From the NCBI GenBank assembly GCA_963752815.1, contig CAVVZI010000009.1, forward strand, positions 62,001 to 126,000: 64,000 bases of DNA, written 5' to 3'. The translations under genes were made by a program, and so were the position numbers. Under the pieces are notes generated by a model, which did not search any database, was not told the DNA's origin, and was given only the letters and a program-made list of their open reading frames with translations. The DNA is from Sva-07 sp963752815. Lineage in GTDB: Bacteria > Actinomycetota > Acidimicrobiia > Acidimicrobiales > Ilumatobacteraceae. Below, piece after piece: positions 26,493 through 35,941 of this stretch. The first letter of the stretch is position 1. Every line of letters starts with the position of its first letter.

Positions 26493-26520
26493 GCACTCAC
26501 CTCAGAGCACTCACCTCAGA
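26493..26520 (+). repeat. Tandem 14-bp repeat in a 5' leader
   Basis: GCACTCACCTCAGA occurs twice back to back (26493-26506, 26507-26520), ending immediately before the AGGGA ribosome site of the phytase-like gene. A TTGTAT hexamer at 26484 is a possible -10 box. Confidence 0.6.
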
Positions 26521-26531
26521 AAGGGACTGCC

Positions 26532-27800
26532 ATGCACACCACTCGTCACCCATTCCATTCGAGTCGCCGCGTCGCCGCGGCGCTGGTCGGCACGACCATG
26601 GTTCTCGCCGCCGCCGCAGCGGCAAGCGAGCACGCGGCCATGGCTGGTGGGGACCGCTCCCCCACGCTCGTCGGACGCGCCGTGTTGCCGGTGGAGACCT
26701 ACGCGCCCGGTCCTCCGAGCGGGACCCTGCTGCCGGCCGGGGTCGTCAACGGGATCTCCTTCCCCTTGCCGTCGCAGCCCGTCGAGGGGTTCTCTGCCAT
26801 CGTCGACGGACGCCATCGCGGCGAGTACCTCGCGATGACCGACAACGGGTTCGGCGGCAAGGCGACGTCGAAGGACTTTCTCATTCGCGCCTACTACATC
26901 GAGCCCGACTTCAAGTCGGCCGCCGGTGGCGATGGCAGCGTCGACGTCGGGCTCGACGACTACATCCAGTTCAGCGATCCGAACCACCTCATCGGCTTCA
27001 CGATCGTGAACGAGTCGACGACCGAGCGGGCATTGACGGGAGGAGACATCGACCCGGAATCGCTGCAGCGCGGGAGGCAGGGAGATCTGTGGGTCGGCGA
27101 CGAGTTCGGGCCATGGATCCTGCACTTCGACGCCCAGGGTCGTCTCCTCGATCCGCCGTTCCCGACGCCAGGTGGCCTGATGTCGCCGAACAATCCGTTC
27201 CTCGTCGGCCCCGCCTCGCAGCCCAACAGCCGCGGCTTCGAGGCCATGGCGATGTCGACCAACAAGAAGTACCTGTACCCGATCCTCGAAGGGGCCACGG
27301 TCGCCGACAGCGACGCTCAGCGCCGACTCATCTTCGAGTTCAGCACCGAAGATGAAGCCTTCACCGGCCGGACATGGCAGTACAAGACCGAGAACCCGGC
27401 GTTCATGATCGCCGACGCCGACACGATCGATGGCGACCGGCTCGTCGTGATCGAACGCGACGGCGGTCTCGGCGTGACAGCCCTGTTCCGCAACGCCTAC
27501 GTCATCGATCTCGACCGGACCGGCCCCGACAACTTCGTCGAGAAGCAGGTCGCCGTCGACTTGGCCAACATCGCCGATCCCGACCTCGTGTCGCTGCCAG
27601 AGGTCCACTCCGGCGACATCGGGATCGGCAACCCCTTCAAGGTGGCGTGCGAATCGATCGAGGCCGTGCACGTGCTGCACCACGGGGAGCTGCTCTTCGG
27701 GTGCGACAACAACTTCCCCAACAAGGGGCGCAATCCCGGCTTGGCCGACGACACCGAGTTCATCGTCGTCGAGGCGCCCGGCCTCGACAACGGCCACTGA
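26532..27800 (+). CDS. Secreted esterase-like phytase-domain protein
   Basis: This 422-residue protein starts at ATG 26532 after AAAGGGA. A signal peptide (about 1-37: RRVAAALVGTTMVLAAAAAA, cleavage near EHAAMAGG) is followed by an esterase-like-activity-of-phytase domain (PF13449 type): QPVEGFSAIVDGRHRGEYLAMTDNGFG, DLWVGDEFGPWILHFDAQG, NSRGFEAMAMSTNKKYLYPI and a late ESIEAVHVLHHGELLFGCDNN. The propeller-like fold hydrolyses phosphate or ester substrates outside the cell. It precedes a CocE-type hydrolase on the same strand and may help nutrient scavenging together with PhoX at 34 kb. Confidence 0.85.
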   Translation: MHTTRHPFHSSRRVAAALVGTTMVLAAAAAASEHAAMAGGDRSPTLVGRAVLPVETYAPGPPSGTLLPAGVVNGISFPLPSQPVEGFSAIVDGRHRGEYLAMTDNGFGGKATSKDFLIRAYYIEPDFKSAAGGDGSVDVGLDDYIQFSDPNHLIGFTIVNESTTERALTGGDIDPESLQRGRQGDLWVGDEFGPWILHFDAQGRLLDPPFPTPGGLMSPNNPFLVGPASQPNSRGFEAMAMSTNKKYLYPILEGATVADSDAQRRLIFEFSTEDEAFTGRTWQYKTENPAFMIADADTIDGDRLVVIERDGGLGVTALFRNAYVIDLDRTGPDNFVEKQVAVDLANIADPDLVSLPEVHSGDIGIGNPFKVACESIEAVHVLHHGELLFGCDNNFPNKGRNPGLADDTEFIVVEAPGLDNGH

Positions 27801-27836
27801 CGGGCGACATCACGGTGGCGGCGAGTCGCGAGTTCG

Positions 27837-29513
27837 ATGGACCCGGCCTCGATCAGGAAGGCTGCACGGATGCGAGACCTCCGGTACGAGTTCGTGCGCA
27901 GGGTGTTCAAACTCCGGCCGCCGCGCGCCGCTCGGGTCGAGTACCGGAAGAACCTCAGCGCACCCATGTCCGACGGCGTCTCGCTGCTCGCCGATCACTA
28001 CGTCCCCGACGGCGACACCACGGCACCACTCGTGCTCATGCGCAGCCCCTACGGGCGACGCGCGCTGATCGGACTGGTCGCCCGCGCCCTCGCCTACGAG
28101 GGATTCCAGGTCGTCGTCCAGAGCTGTCGTGGTACCGCCGGCTCGGGCGGCCGGTTCGATCGCCCATTTCGGGCCGAGGCGGACGACGGCCGAGACACGG
28201 TGGCGTGGCTGCGCGAGCAACCGTTCTATCCAGGACGCTTCGCCACGTTCTGCGCCTCCTACCTCGGCTACGTGCAACTCGCGCTCCCGCCCGAGTCGAA
28301 GACGGACCTGTTCGGCGCCGTGCTCCAGGTCACGCCATCGACCACCCAGGACATCGTGTGGCCGGCGGACGGGGCGCTCGCGCTGGCGTCGTCGCTCGGC
28401 TGGGCGATTCAGGCCCATCGGAATCCGGCCTCCCAGCTCAACACCCTCTTGGCTCGACGCGACCGCAAGCGCGTCCGCACCGTCGGCATGACGCCACCGC
28501 TGTTGCAGAGCTACAAGTCGGGACGGAGAACGCGAATCGGGTTCCTCGAGGACTGGTGGACGCACCCGGACGCGGCCGACGTGTTCTGGCATGACCAGGC
28601 TCACCACGACTCCCTCGACACGTTCGGGTGCCCGGTGCTCGTGCAGACCGGTTGGTACGACCTCCTCCTCGGTTCGAGCATCGGACAGTACGAGCGGCTC
28701 GCCGCGCGGGGCGCAGACGTTCGCCTCACCGTCGGACCATGGACACACGCGACGTTCGCCTCCAAAGGGCTGGGGATGGTGCTGGCCGAATCAGCGGACT
28801 TCCTGCGCGCCGCGTCCGGGCTCACCCCACCGCTGGCCACCCCGCGGGTCCGCCTCCTCGACGCCAGATCCGGTGCGGAACAACTGGCCGATTCGTGGCC
28901 GCCCGCGAGTGACGCCGAGCAGCACTATCTCGCACCCGGCGCCCTGCGACCTGACCCGCCAGGTTCTGAGTCGGCGGCGACGTCGTTCACGTACGACCCG
29001 AGTTCGCCGACCCCGCAGGTCGGTGGCCCGCTGCTCGAACCGGGCGGCGGTCCCGTCGACAACCGCGAACTCGAAGCGCGTGCCGACGTCGTCACGTTCG
29101 ACATGCCGCACCTGATCGAGGACACCGAGTACATCGGGACACCGAGCGTCGAACTGTGGGTCACGTCCGACGTCCCGGCGCCACAACTGTTCGTCCGCCT
29201 GAACGTCGTCGACTCGACCGGCCGGTCGACGAACATCACCGACACGCTCGCCACCGTCCGAGCCGATCCTGTTACGCCCACACTCGTCACCGCAACGCTG
29301 CCGCCGACGTGTGTGCGCGTGTACGCCGGCGAGCGACTCCGGCTCGTTGTCGCAGGCGGGGCCTTCCCTCGATTCGCCAGGAACCCGGGCACCGGCGAAT
29401 CCCCGGTGACGGCGACCACGTTCCGTGTCGCCCACATCGACATCCACCACGACGCCGCTCACCCGAGCAAGGTCGTGCTCCCGCGCATCCCGGTCCCAAC
29501 GTCGAATGCGTGA
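27837..29513 (+). CDS. CocE/NonD family (X-Pro dipeptidyl-peptidase-like) hydrolase
   Basis: This 558-residue protein has the alpha/beta hydrolase domain first: LVLMRSPYGRRALIGLVARALAYEGFQVVVQSCRGTAGSGG, nucleophile Ser in ATFCASYLGYVQLAL, Asp in QTGWYDLLLGSSI and His in GPWTHATFASKG. A C-terminal jelly-roll domain (from about residue 370, ELWVTSDVPAPQLFVRLNVV ... GGAFPRFARNPGTGES) is typical of the PepX/CocE family. No signal peptide. Substrates include acylated esters and proline peptides. Its 3' end is overlapped antisense by the PAP2 frame. Confidence 0.9.
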   Translation: MDPASIRKAARMRDLRYEFVRRVFKLRPPRAARVEYRKNLSAPMSDGVSLLADHYVPDGDTTAPLVLMRSPYGRRALIGLVARALAYEGFQVVVQSCRGTAGSGGRFDRPFRAEADDGRDTVAWLREQPFYPGRFATFCASYLGYVQLALPPESKTDLFGAVLQVTPSTTQDIVWPADGALALASSLGWAIQAHRNPASQLNTLLARRDRKRVRTVGMTPPLLQSYKSGRRTRIGFLEDWWTHPDAADVFWHDQAHHDSLDTFGCPVLVQTGWYDLLLGSSIGQYERLAARGADVRLTVGPWTHATFASKGLGMVLAESADFLRAASGLTPPLATPRVRLLDARSGAEQLADSWPPASDAEQHYLAPGALRPDPPGSESAATSFTYDPSSPTPQVGGPLLEPGGGPVDNRELEARADVVTFDMPHLIEDTEYIGTPSVELWVTSDVPAPQLFVRLNVVDSTGRSTNITDTLATVRADPVTPTLVTATLPPTCVRVYAGERLRLVVAGGAFPRFARNPGTGESPVTATTFRVAHIDIHHDAAHPSKVVLPRIPVPTSNA

Positions 29514-30354
29514 TAGTCGAACGCGTGATCAATGTGCGCAGTGGGACCGCAGATTGTTCACACGTTCGGCTGCCGGCGGCGAACGGGGTCCGGGCTCGGG
29601 CGGACCAGCCGGTGGCAACGACGGCGAGAGCCAGCGCGGCCAGACCCATCATGAACCCGAAGATGACGTCGGTCGTGTAGTGCATCCCCGCGTACACCCG
29701 CGCCCACGCCATCGCGACGGCCATGAGCGCTCCGAACGCGGCGACGATCCGAGCGGACTTGCCGAAGCCGTAGCCGGCCAGGAGCAGGCTGATTCCCACC
29801 CAACAGACCAGCGTGGCCGCAACGTGACCCGACGGGAAGCTGTAGGTGCCCGGCAGCGGGCCGATCTTGTCGACCGGCGGACGCTCGCGGCCCACGAGAT
29901 GGTTGACGGCCAGGAAGGTCGTGATCTCCGCCAACATCGCCATCGGCAGGAAGATCATCGCTTTCCATTTCCGCATCACCGCGAGAACCATCGTCACGGC
30001 CCCGATCAGCGCGACGATCGGCAGCGTGTCACCGGTCTTGGTGATGAGTCGTGCCAGGTCGGTGGCGTCCGTGTTTCGACTGTCGGCCATGTCTGCACTG
30101 ATCGAGCTGTCCCAGTCGCGTACGCCCTCGAGTGCCTCCGTCTCGGTGATCAGCAAACCGGCCCCGGTGAGCGCGGCGACGATCACCGCCAGACCGATGA
30201 GGAACGTGAGCACCACACGACGCGCGTCCGGCATCGCCGCGAACGGGTCATCCGAAGTCGTGTGCTGGTCGCCGTCAATTTCGTCCGCACGACGCACCGG
30301 TTCGATGGTGGGTTCGATGGGCAGGGAGTCATCGCTGGTTGTTCGGGCCGGCAT
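29287..30354 (-). CDS. PAP2-family phosphatase (3' end uncertain)
   Basis: The membrane phosphatase has all three PAP2 motifs: VNHLVGRERPPVDK, TYSFPSGHVAATLV and RVYAGMHYTTDVIFG, plus about six hydrophobic helices. Start ATG 30354 (MPARTTSDDSL). The frame as written runs past the last helix (LAALALAVVATGW) into an Arg/Gly-rich tail that overlaps the CocE gene antisense by 227 bp. The natural end is probably near 29510-29560 and a frame error is likely. Likely role: lipid or undecaprenyl pyrophosphate dephosphorylation. Divergent from a second PAP2 gene 45 bp away. Confidence 0.82.
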   Translation of the reverse strand: MPARTTSDDSLPIEPTIEPVRRADEIDGDQHTTSDDPFAAMPDARRVVLTFLIGLAVIVAALTGAGLLITETEALEGVRDWDSSISADMADSRNTDATDLARLITKTGDTLPIVALIGAVTMVLAVMRKWKAMIFLPMAMLAEITTFLAVNHLVGRERPPVDKIGPLPGTYSFPSGHVAATLVCWVGISLLLAGYGFGKSARIVAAFGALMAVAMAWARVYAGMHYTTDVIFGFMMGLAALALAVVATGWSARARTPFAAGSRTCEQSAVPLRTLITRSTITHSTLGPGCAGARPCSGERRRGGCRCGRHGTWSPSPGIRRCPGSWRIEGRPRLRQRAGVARRRTRAHTSAAALR

Positions 30355-30399
30355 CACGCAACCACGCATACCCCGCGACACATCGGGTAATCATCGCCA

Positions 30400-31302
30400 G
30401 TGATCATTCTGCTGACCATCGGTGCCGGAGTCGTGGTCGGTGGAGCCGTCGCGCTGCTTGCATCCCGTTGGCCGAGTGCGCAGGATCCGCACGTGTCGGC
30501 CAAGACGATCGCCAAGGAGGTCACGCGCCACCCGGGGCTCGCCGGCCACCTCCGCCACCACTTCAACCCGAAGACCGAGACCGGGGTCGCTCTGATCACG
30601 GCGACCGCGATCGTCGCCTTGGGAGCGGTGGGCATCGGTGTCCTGCTCGCCATGATCCGCACGAAGTTCGGCGTCGACTCGCTCGATGTCCGCTTCGCCC
30701 GCTTCGGCGCCGAGCACGCCACGTCGGCATCCAGCGATTTCATGCGCCACGTCAGTGAATTCGGCGGCACGCGAGGTGTCATCCTCCTGGCGATCATCGC
30801 CTGCATAGTCGAGGCCCGGCGAGGGCAGCCACGCGCCGTGGTCTTCTTCCTCACCCTGGTCGTCGGCGGCCAGTTCGCCCTGTCGAACGGGATCAAGTAC
30901 CTGGTCGAGCGGGCGCGCCCTGACTTCAACCGACTCACCGGCTTCGCCGGCACGTCCTTTCCCTCAGGTCACTCCACCGCGGCGGCGGCGACGCTCGCCG
31001 CGATCGCCCTGCTGGCCACCCGCCGACGCTCGCAGCACATGAAGACCCTCGGTGCGGGCCTGGCAGCCGGGGGTGCGGCGATGGTCGGTGCCACGCGCGT
31101 CCTGCTCGGCGTGCACTGGTTCAGTGATGTCGTCGCGGGGCTGCTCCTCGGGTGGGCGTGGTTCGCGTTGTGTTCGATCGCGTTCGGCGGCCGATTGCTC
31201 ATCTTCGGGCTCCCGATCGCCACCGCCGAGGCAGCTGCCGAACGGGATTCGTCCAGTCCGAAGGACGCGAGTACGCACGTCGCCATACCGGGCAAGGGCT
31301 GA
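30400..31302 (+). CDS. PAP2-family phosphatase
   Basis: The protein has 300 residues from GTG 30400. Motifs: NGIKYLVERARPDFNR, GTSFPSGHSTAAAATLAA and RVLLGVHWFSDVVAGLLLG, with several hydrophobic helices. It differs substantially from the divergent PAP2 gene, so this is not a recent duplication. The N-terminal cytoplasmic part (KTIAKEVTRHPGLAGHLRHHFN) resembles membrane PAP2 proteins that recycle polyprenyl pyrophosphate. Integral membrane, active site facing outward. Confidence 0.88.
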   Translation: MIILLTIGAGVVVGGAVALLASRWPSAQDPHVSAKTIAKEVTRHPGLAGHLRHHFNPKTETGVALITATAIVALGAVGIGVLLAMIRTKFGVDSLDVRFARFGAEHATSASSDFMRHVSEFGGTRGVILLAIIACIVEARRGQPRAVVFFLTLVVGGQFALSNGIKYLVERARPDFNRLTGFAGTSFPSGHSTAAAATLAAIALLATRRRSQHMKTLGAGLAAGGAAMVGATRVLLGVHWFSDVVAGLLLGWAWFALCSIAFGGRLLIFGLPIATAEAAAERDSSSPKDASTHVAIPGKG

Positions 31303-31413
31303 GACCTCGAGGCAGTGCCGCGGTACGATCGTCGTGCAGAGTCCACGACCGACCGTCCGCCGAATCCGGCAAACTCCTACGGTGCGACTGATTGCACGAA
31401 CGGAGGAGCGGCG

Positions 31414-32602
31414 TTGGAGAAGCGACAAGACGAGGCGATACGGCGAACGTCTTGGCAACCGGACGATCTGACCGACGTGTTCGGCTCCGCGGTACCCGCC
31501 GGCAGGGCACCGCGTGTCCTCGGGCTGTTCGCTCATCCCGACGACGAGGTGTTCTGCGTCGGCGGAACCATCGCGCGCTGTGCCGGCGCCGGTGCCGTCA
31601 CCGCGATCGTGTCACTCACACAGGGCGAGGCCGGCCAGATCCGCGAAGCGTCGACCGCCACGAGACGGCAGCTGGGCAGCGTCCGCGTGAAGGAACTCGA
31701 CCAGTCCGCGGCCGAGCTGGGGGTGGACGACGTCACGTGTCTGGATCTCGGCGACGGGCGTCTCGCCTCGCTCCCATTTGCCGTCGTCGCCGCGGCGGCA
31801 CGCACGGTGATCGAGCAGTTCCAACCCGACGTCATCGTGACGTTCGGGCCGGACGGCGGGACGGGCCATCCCGATCACGTCACGTCGTGCCTGGCAACGA
31901 TCGAGGCGATCCGCGACATGCCCGATCCGCCGCGGTTGCTCCACGCGAGCTTCCCGATGGCCGGGCCGGTCATCGTCGACGCGATCGTCGAGTGGCTGAC
32001 CGCGCACCCCGAGCGATTCGTCGGCACGTCCGCGTTCGGACACGCGTTCAAACTGTTCACCGACGGGACGTCGATGCTCGGGGTTTCCGCCGATCACCTG
32101 CACGTCGACTGGTTCCCGGCGGGATCGTTCATCGTCGAGCAGGGTGAACCAGCGTGCGAGCTCTTCTGCATCCTGTCGGGCTCTGTCGTCGTCGTCGTCG
32201 AGCAGGACGATGGCCAGATGAGCGAGCGAGCGTTCCTTCAGCGCCGGGTGCTTCTTCGGTGAGGACGGGCTCGCGACCGGTCTTCCGCGCAACGCGCACG
32301 TCATCGCCCGCGACGACGTGACCTGCCTCGTGCTCGCACCGACACAGCAGAACGACCGGGTCGCCGGGCGTGGCCCTCTCGCGGTGGTGGAGCGTTCCGC
32401 GACTTCCACGGCGTCGACGGACCGCGCAGACGTCGACGACGGCTTTTCCATCGACGTGACGCCTGCGCTCGATCGCAAGGTGGCAGCGCTCGCGGCACAC
32501 CGGTCGCAGTACGCGATGGAACCAGATCTGCTCCCGCGGTCGCTGCTCGAACGACTGCTCGGAACCGAGCACTTCGTGGTCGCGTCTGTCGGGAACGGCT
32601 GA
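31414..32602 (+). CDS. PIG-L deacetylase fused to a cyclic-nucleotide-binding domain (frameshifted near 32250)
   Basis: Start TTG 31414 with GGAGGAG (31402-31408) at ideal spacing. Residues 30-205 are a PIG-L amidohydrolase of the MshB/Mca type: GLFAHPDDEVFCVGG (AHPDDE zinc motif) and GPDGGTGHPDHVTS (HPDH). From about residue 240 a cNMP-binding fold begins: VDWFPAGSFIVEQGEPACELFCILSG. After a frame change near 32250 it continues AGCFFGEDGLATGLPRNAHVIA, the phosphate-binding cassette with its Glu and Arg, and ends at 32602 (VASVGNG). It starts the operon with the Cds1-type gene three bases downstream. Predicted: a cAMP/cGMP-controlled thiol-conjugate or GlcNAc-type deacetylase. Confidence 0.78.
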
Positions 32603-32605
32603 CCC

Positions 32606-33707
32606 GTGGAGCGTGGCGACCCCGATCGACGTGACCCGCGGTTCCACTCCGGTCCCCACGATCGCGCCTGGGTCATCGAGGCGATCGCGTGCATCGAGGC
32701 CGACTTGCGACGCTCCGCCGATACCCACCTCGTGACGTTCCCGCTGCCGGCTGCCTGGGGCATCGATCTGTACCTGAAGGACGAGTCGACGCATCCGACC
32801 GGATCGCTCAAGCACCGGCTGGCCCGCTCGCTGTTCCTCTACGGACTGTGCAACGGATGGATCGGCGAAGGGGTCACCATCATCGAGGCGTCGTCGGGTT
32901 CGACGGCTGTGAGCGAGGCGTATTTCGCGAGGATGCTCGGCCTGCCGTTCGTCGCAGTGGTACCGGCAACCATCTCACCGGAGAAGCTCGCACTCATCGA
33001 GCAGTGCGGTGGCCGCTGCCACGTCGTCGACGACGCACTCGTCGATCTATGCCGAAGCGGCAGGGCTCGCGGCCGAGTGCGGCGGCGTGTTCCTCGATCA
33101 ATTCACCTACGCCGAGCGCGCGACGGACTGGCGTGGCAACAACAACATCGCCGAATCGATCTTCGAGCAGATGGCGCTGGAGCGTCATCCGGTGCCGTCC
33201 TGGGTCGTGGTCGGCGCCGGCACCGGTGGAACCGCGGCCACGATCGGCCGCTACATCCGCTACTTGCAGGTCGAGACCAGGCTCTGCGTCGTCGACCCAC
33301 CGAACAGTGTGTTCGCCGACTACTTCGAGTCGGGCAACCGGCAACTCACGTCTGACCACCCTTCCGGGATCGAAGGGATCGGACGCCAGCGGGTCGAGCC
33401 GAGTTTCATCCGCGAGGTCATCGACCGCATGGAGCGCGTCGACAACGCGTCATCCCTCGCGGCGATGCAGCTCGCCTCCGATCGCCTCGGGCGGTCGGTC
33501 GGCGGGTCGACCGGCACCAACCTGTGCGGCGCGTTCCGGCTGATCGCCGAGATGCTCGAGCGCGGCGAGACCGGCTCCGTGGTGACACTGCTCTGCGACG
33601 GCGGCGAACGGTATCGCCACACGTACTACGACGATGCATGGCTGGCAGCGCACGACCTCGACCTCGGTCCGCCACGCCAGGCGATGGAACGCTTCCTGTC
33701 GACGTGA
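32606..33707 (+). CDS. cds1: L-cysteine desulfhydrase Cds1-type PLP enzyme (frameshifted near 33045)
   Basis: GTG 32606 starts three bases after the PIG-L stop. The PLP lysine is in DESTHPTGSLKHRLARSLF. Further motifs are IEASSGSTAVSEAYFARMLGLPF, SPEKLALIEQCGGRCHVVDDA, then (other frame) YAEAAGLAAECGGVFLDQFTYAERATDWRGNNNIAESIF and VVVGAGTGGTAATIGRYIRYL, the phosphate loop. This follows mycobacterial Cds1, which converts cysteine to H2S, pyruvate and ammonia. One indel near 33045 restores about 366 residues. Co-expression with a cNBD-PIG-L enzyme suggests a regulated cysteine/thiol circuit. Confidence 0.8.
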
Positions 33708-33729
33708 TCACCGCCCGGCGGGCGGACGT

Positions 33730-35201
33730 TCAGATGCCGAGCCGGCCCCAGGGCCCCCAGATCGCGAACGTGACGCCCGAGAGGCCTGGATGTTGACGAA
33801 CAGCGTGTCGCCCGAGGGGCTGAACGTCGCTCCGGCGAATTCCTCCGCGAATCGCGATCGCGTTCAGCGGTCGGCGTTGCGCCGCAACTGGTTCAGGGCG
33901 ACATCGAGCAGCTCGCCGTTCGCGTCGAGACGGCGGATGTAGTTCTCGACCGGGCCGTCCTCACAGATCAGGATGGCGCCTCGATCGTTGCGCGACGTGA
34001 TGTTGTCGGGCAGTTCGAGGTTGGCCTTGGACGTCGACTGGTAGCGGCACGTCAACCGCGAGCGCCGGGGATCGTACGACCAGACCTGCCCGGTGCCGTT
34101 GCCGTACCCGTTGAGCAACTCGTCCCCGATCTCGGCGTCGCCGCCGCCCTGGGTCGACGTGAAGAAGATCTCGCCCTTCGTGTACGAGGCGCCCTCGAGA
34201 CGGGAGAAGCCCGCTGCTCCCTGCGCCCGACCTTGGTTGCCGACGTGCCTCAACGCGTCGTCGTTGCTCGTCAGGGGCACTCCAGGCCCGGTCGGGAACG
34301 TCGGGTTGGGATCGTCGATGTCGACCCAGTCGACCGGATACGACGCCCCGATCTTCTGGCCGGCCTCGAGGTGCGCGAGGGGGCTCCCCACCACTCGGAG
34401 CATCTGGAGTCGGCCGCCGTCGAGAAGGCGGCCGGCCGTCATCGGGTTCTGGGGCGGGATGTATCGGTAGAAGCCCGAGGGGAAGGCGAAGTTGTCCTCG
34501 GTGAGATACACGATGCCCTCGTCCGGGCTGTACGCGGCTGCCTCGTGCGCGAATCGGCCCGCCGACGTGATCGGCGTGCGGTCCGATTGCCCGCCGGCCG
34601 GGACCTCGAAGATGAAGCCGTGCCGTTGCGTGAGGACGGCGTTCGACACGCCGGTGAAATCGGGACCGACGTCGGGGCCGTTGACCGTCTCCTCACAGGT
34701 GATCCACGAACCCCACGGCATCACTCCGCCGGAGCAGTTGTTCATCGTGCCGTTCAGACTCGTGAAGGCCTGCACGACATGCCCATCCGGGGTCACCTCG
34801 GTGGTGGTGGTGCCGCCGCCGCCCCGCGTGTCGTACGGGGTGCCGGGCCCGAATACCGGGACGGTCGTCCCGGCGATCTCGTGGTTGCGAACCAGCCACA
34901 CGTTGCCGTCGGGTCCGGGGAAGGCGCCCATCCCGTCGTGTCGCCCGGCAGCACGGTGCCGTCGTGAGCACGATCGGCGGTCCGGGACGTCGTTGTCGTG
35001 GAACGATCGATACTGGAAGTCCGACGGCAGGTTGAGCCGGACGATCCCGTCGCGCAGGTCAGCGACCGGCTGCAAGGCGAGCTTCGCCGGCTTCCCGCCG
35101 GCCGCCTGGGCGATCATGTTGTCGAGGCCACCCGACAGGATGACTCCTCCGGTGGTGGCCGCGGCTGCCTGCAGCAGCGACCGTCGACTGAACTTGGCCA
35201 T
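33730..35201 (-). CDS. PhoX-like alkaline phosphatase, Tat-secreted (several frameshifts)
   Basis: Start ATG 35201 after GAGGAGGT. A twin-arginine signal (AKFSRRSLLQAAAATTGGVIL) leads into a DUF839/PhoX domain: DGMGAFPGPDGNVWLVRNHE, WGSWITCEETVNG, FGYIF-like HGFIFEVPAGG, GRFAHEAAAYSPDEGIVYLTED and EGASYTKGEIFFTSTQGG. Near 34940-34980 two compensating shifts scramble a short stretch. After NQLRRNADR (33867) the true C-terminus continues in other frames as EFAGATFSPSGDTLFVNIQ and SGVTFAIWGPWGRLGI, ending at 33730. Calcium/iron-dependent periplasmic phosphate release is the family role. Confidence 0.82.
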
Positions 35202-35332
35202 GGGACGTACCTCCTCGACAGCGGTTATCGGCGCCGACAGTAGCGCTCCGGTGAGGGTGGGTGGCCGCGGGAACGCGGGCAACTTCGAGCCTGCGCCTCA
35301 CTGGGCCGATCCACGAATCGTAGGGTGATGCG

Positions 35333-35887
35333 GTGCCGATGCTGGTGCTGCTGAACGGACCGCCGGCAAGCGGCAAGTCGACGATCGCCGGTCGCCTGAT
35401 CACCCAGCGACCGCTCGCCCTGAACCTGGACGTCGACGTGATCCGTTCACTCCTCGGCGACTGGAAAGCCCGACCGGCCGACGCCGGAATCGCGGCGCGA
35501 CGGCTCGCGGTCGCAATGGCCCTGGAGCATCTCGCCTCGGGAAACGACGTGATCGTGCCGCAGTTCCTCGCCCGAGCCGAGTTCATCGAACAGCTCGCCG
35601 AGACGGCCGCCACCGCGGGCGCCCGCTTCGTCGAGATCGCGCTGATTCTCAGTCGATCTGATGCCGTCGCCGCGTTCCGACGTCGAAGCGCTCAGCCCGC
35701 CACGGCGGCGCATCGCGACGCCGCCGAAGCCGTCGACGCCGCCGGCGGAATCAGCGCGTTGGAGACGATGTACGACGACTTCATGACGTTGCTGCAGGGG
35801 CGCGAATCCGCGCAGCGCGTCGAGGTGACGATCGGCGACATCGACGGAACCGTGGACAGGGTGGAGTCGGCCATCGCCAACGCCTGA
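35333..35887 (+). CDS. P-loop kinase (zeta-toxin/AAA-like small kinase)
   Basis: This 184-residue protein starts MPMLVLLNGPPASGKSTIAGRLI (Walker A GPPASGKST at about residues 9-17), then LNLDVDVIRSLLGDWK (substrate Asp), and a helix-rich second half with FVEIALILSRSDAVAAFRRRS, a lid region with basic residues. It resembles small P-loop kinases of the zeta/chloramphenicol phosphotransferase type. GTG 35333 or ATG 35339 start. No antitoxin partner is adjacent, so a toxin-antitoxin role is not supported. Confidence 0.8.
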   Translation: MPMLVLLNGPPASGKSTIAGRLITQRPLALNLDVDVIRSLLGDWKARPADAGIAARRLAVAMALEHLASGNDVIVPQFLARAEFIEQLAETAATAGARFVEIALILSRSDAVAAFRRRSAQPATAAHRDAAEAVDAAGGISALETMYDDFMTLLQGRESAQRVEVTIGDIDGTVDRVESAIANA

Positions 35888-35906
35888 CCGGGCAGAACCG
35901 AGTCGG

Positions 35907-35935
35907 GTTCGTTCGGGGTCGGGGCCGAAACGAAC
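35907..35935. terminator. Hairpin between convergent genes (shared family)
   Basis: GTTCGTT (35907-35913) pairs with AACGAAC (35929-35935), and CGG/CCG extend the stem around a single bulged A. It lies exactly between the convergent kinase (end 35887) and DDN-type gene (end 35942), so it probably ends both transcripts. Its sequence is closely related to the hairpin at 52181-52217. Confidence 0.6.
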
Positions 35936-35941
35936 GTCCGG

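Noticed and set aside
35333..35887. Toxin-antitoxin module (zeta-like kinase)
   Set aside because: No small antitoxin gene is adjacent, and the divergent neighbour is a phosphatase; kept as a generic P-loop kinase.
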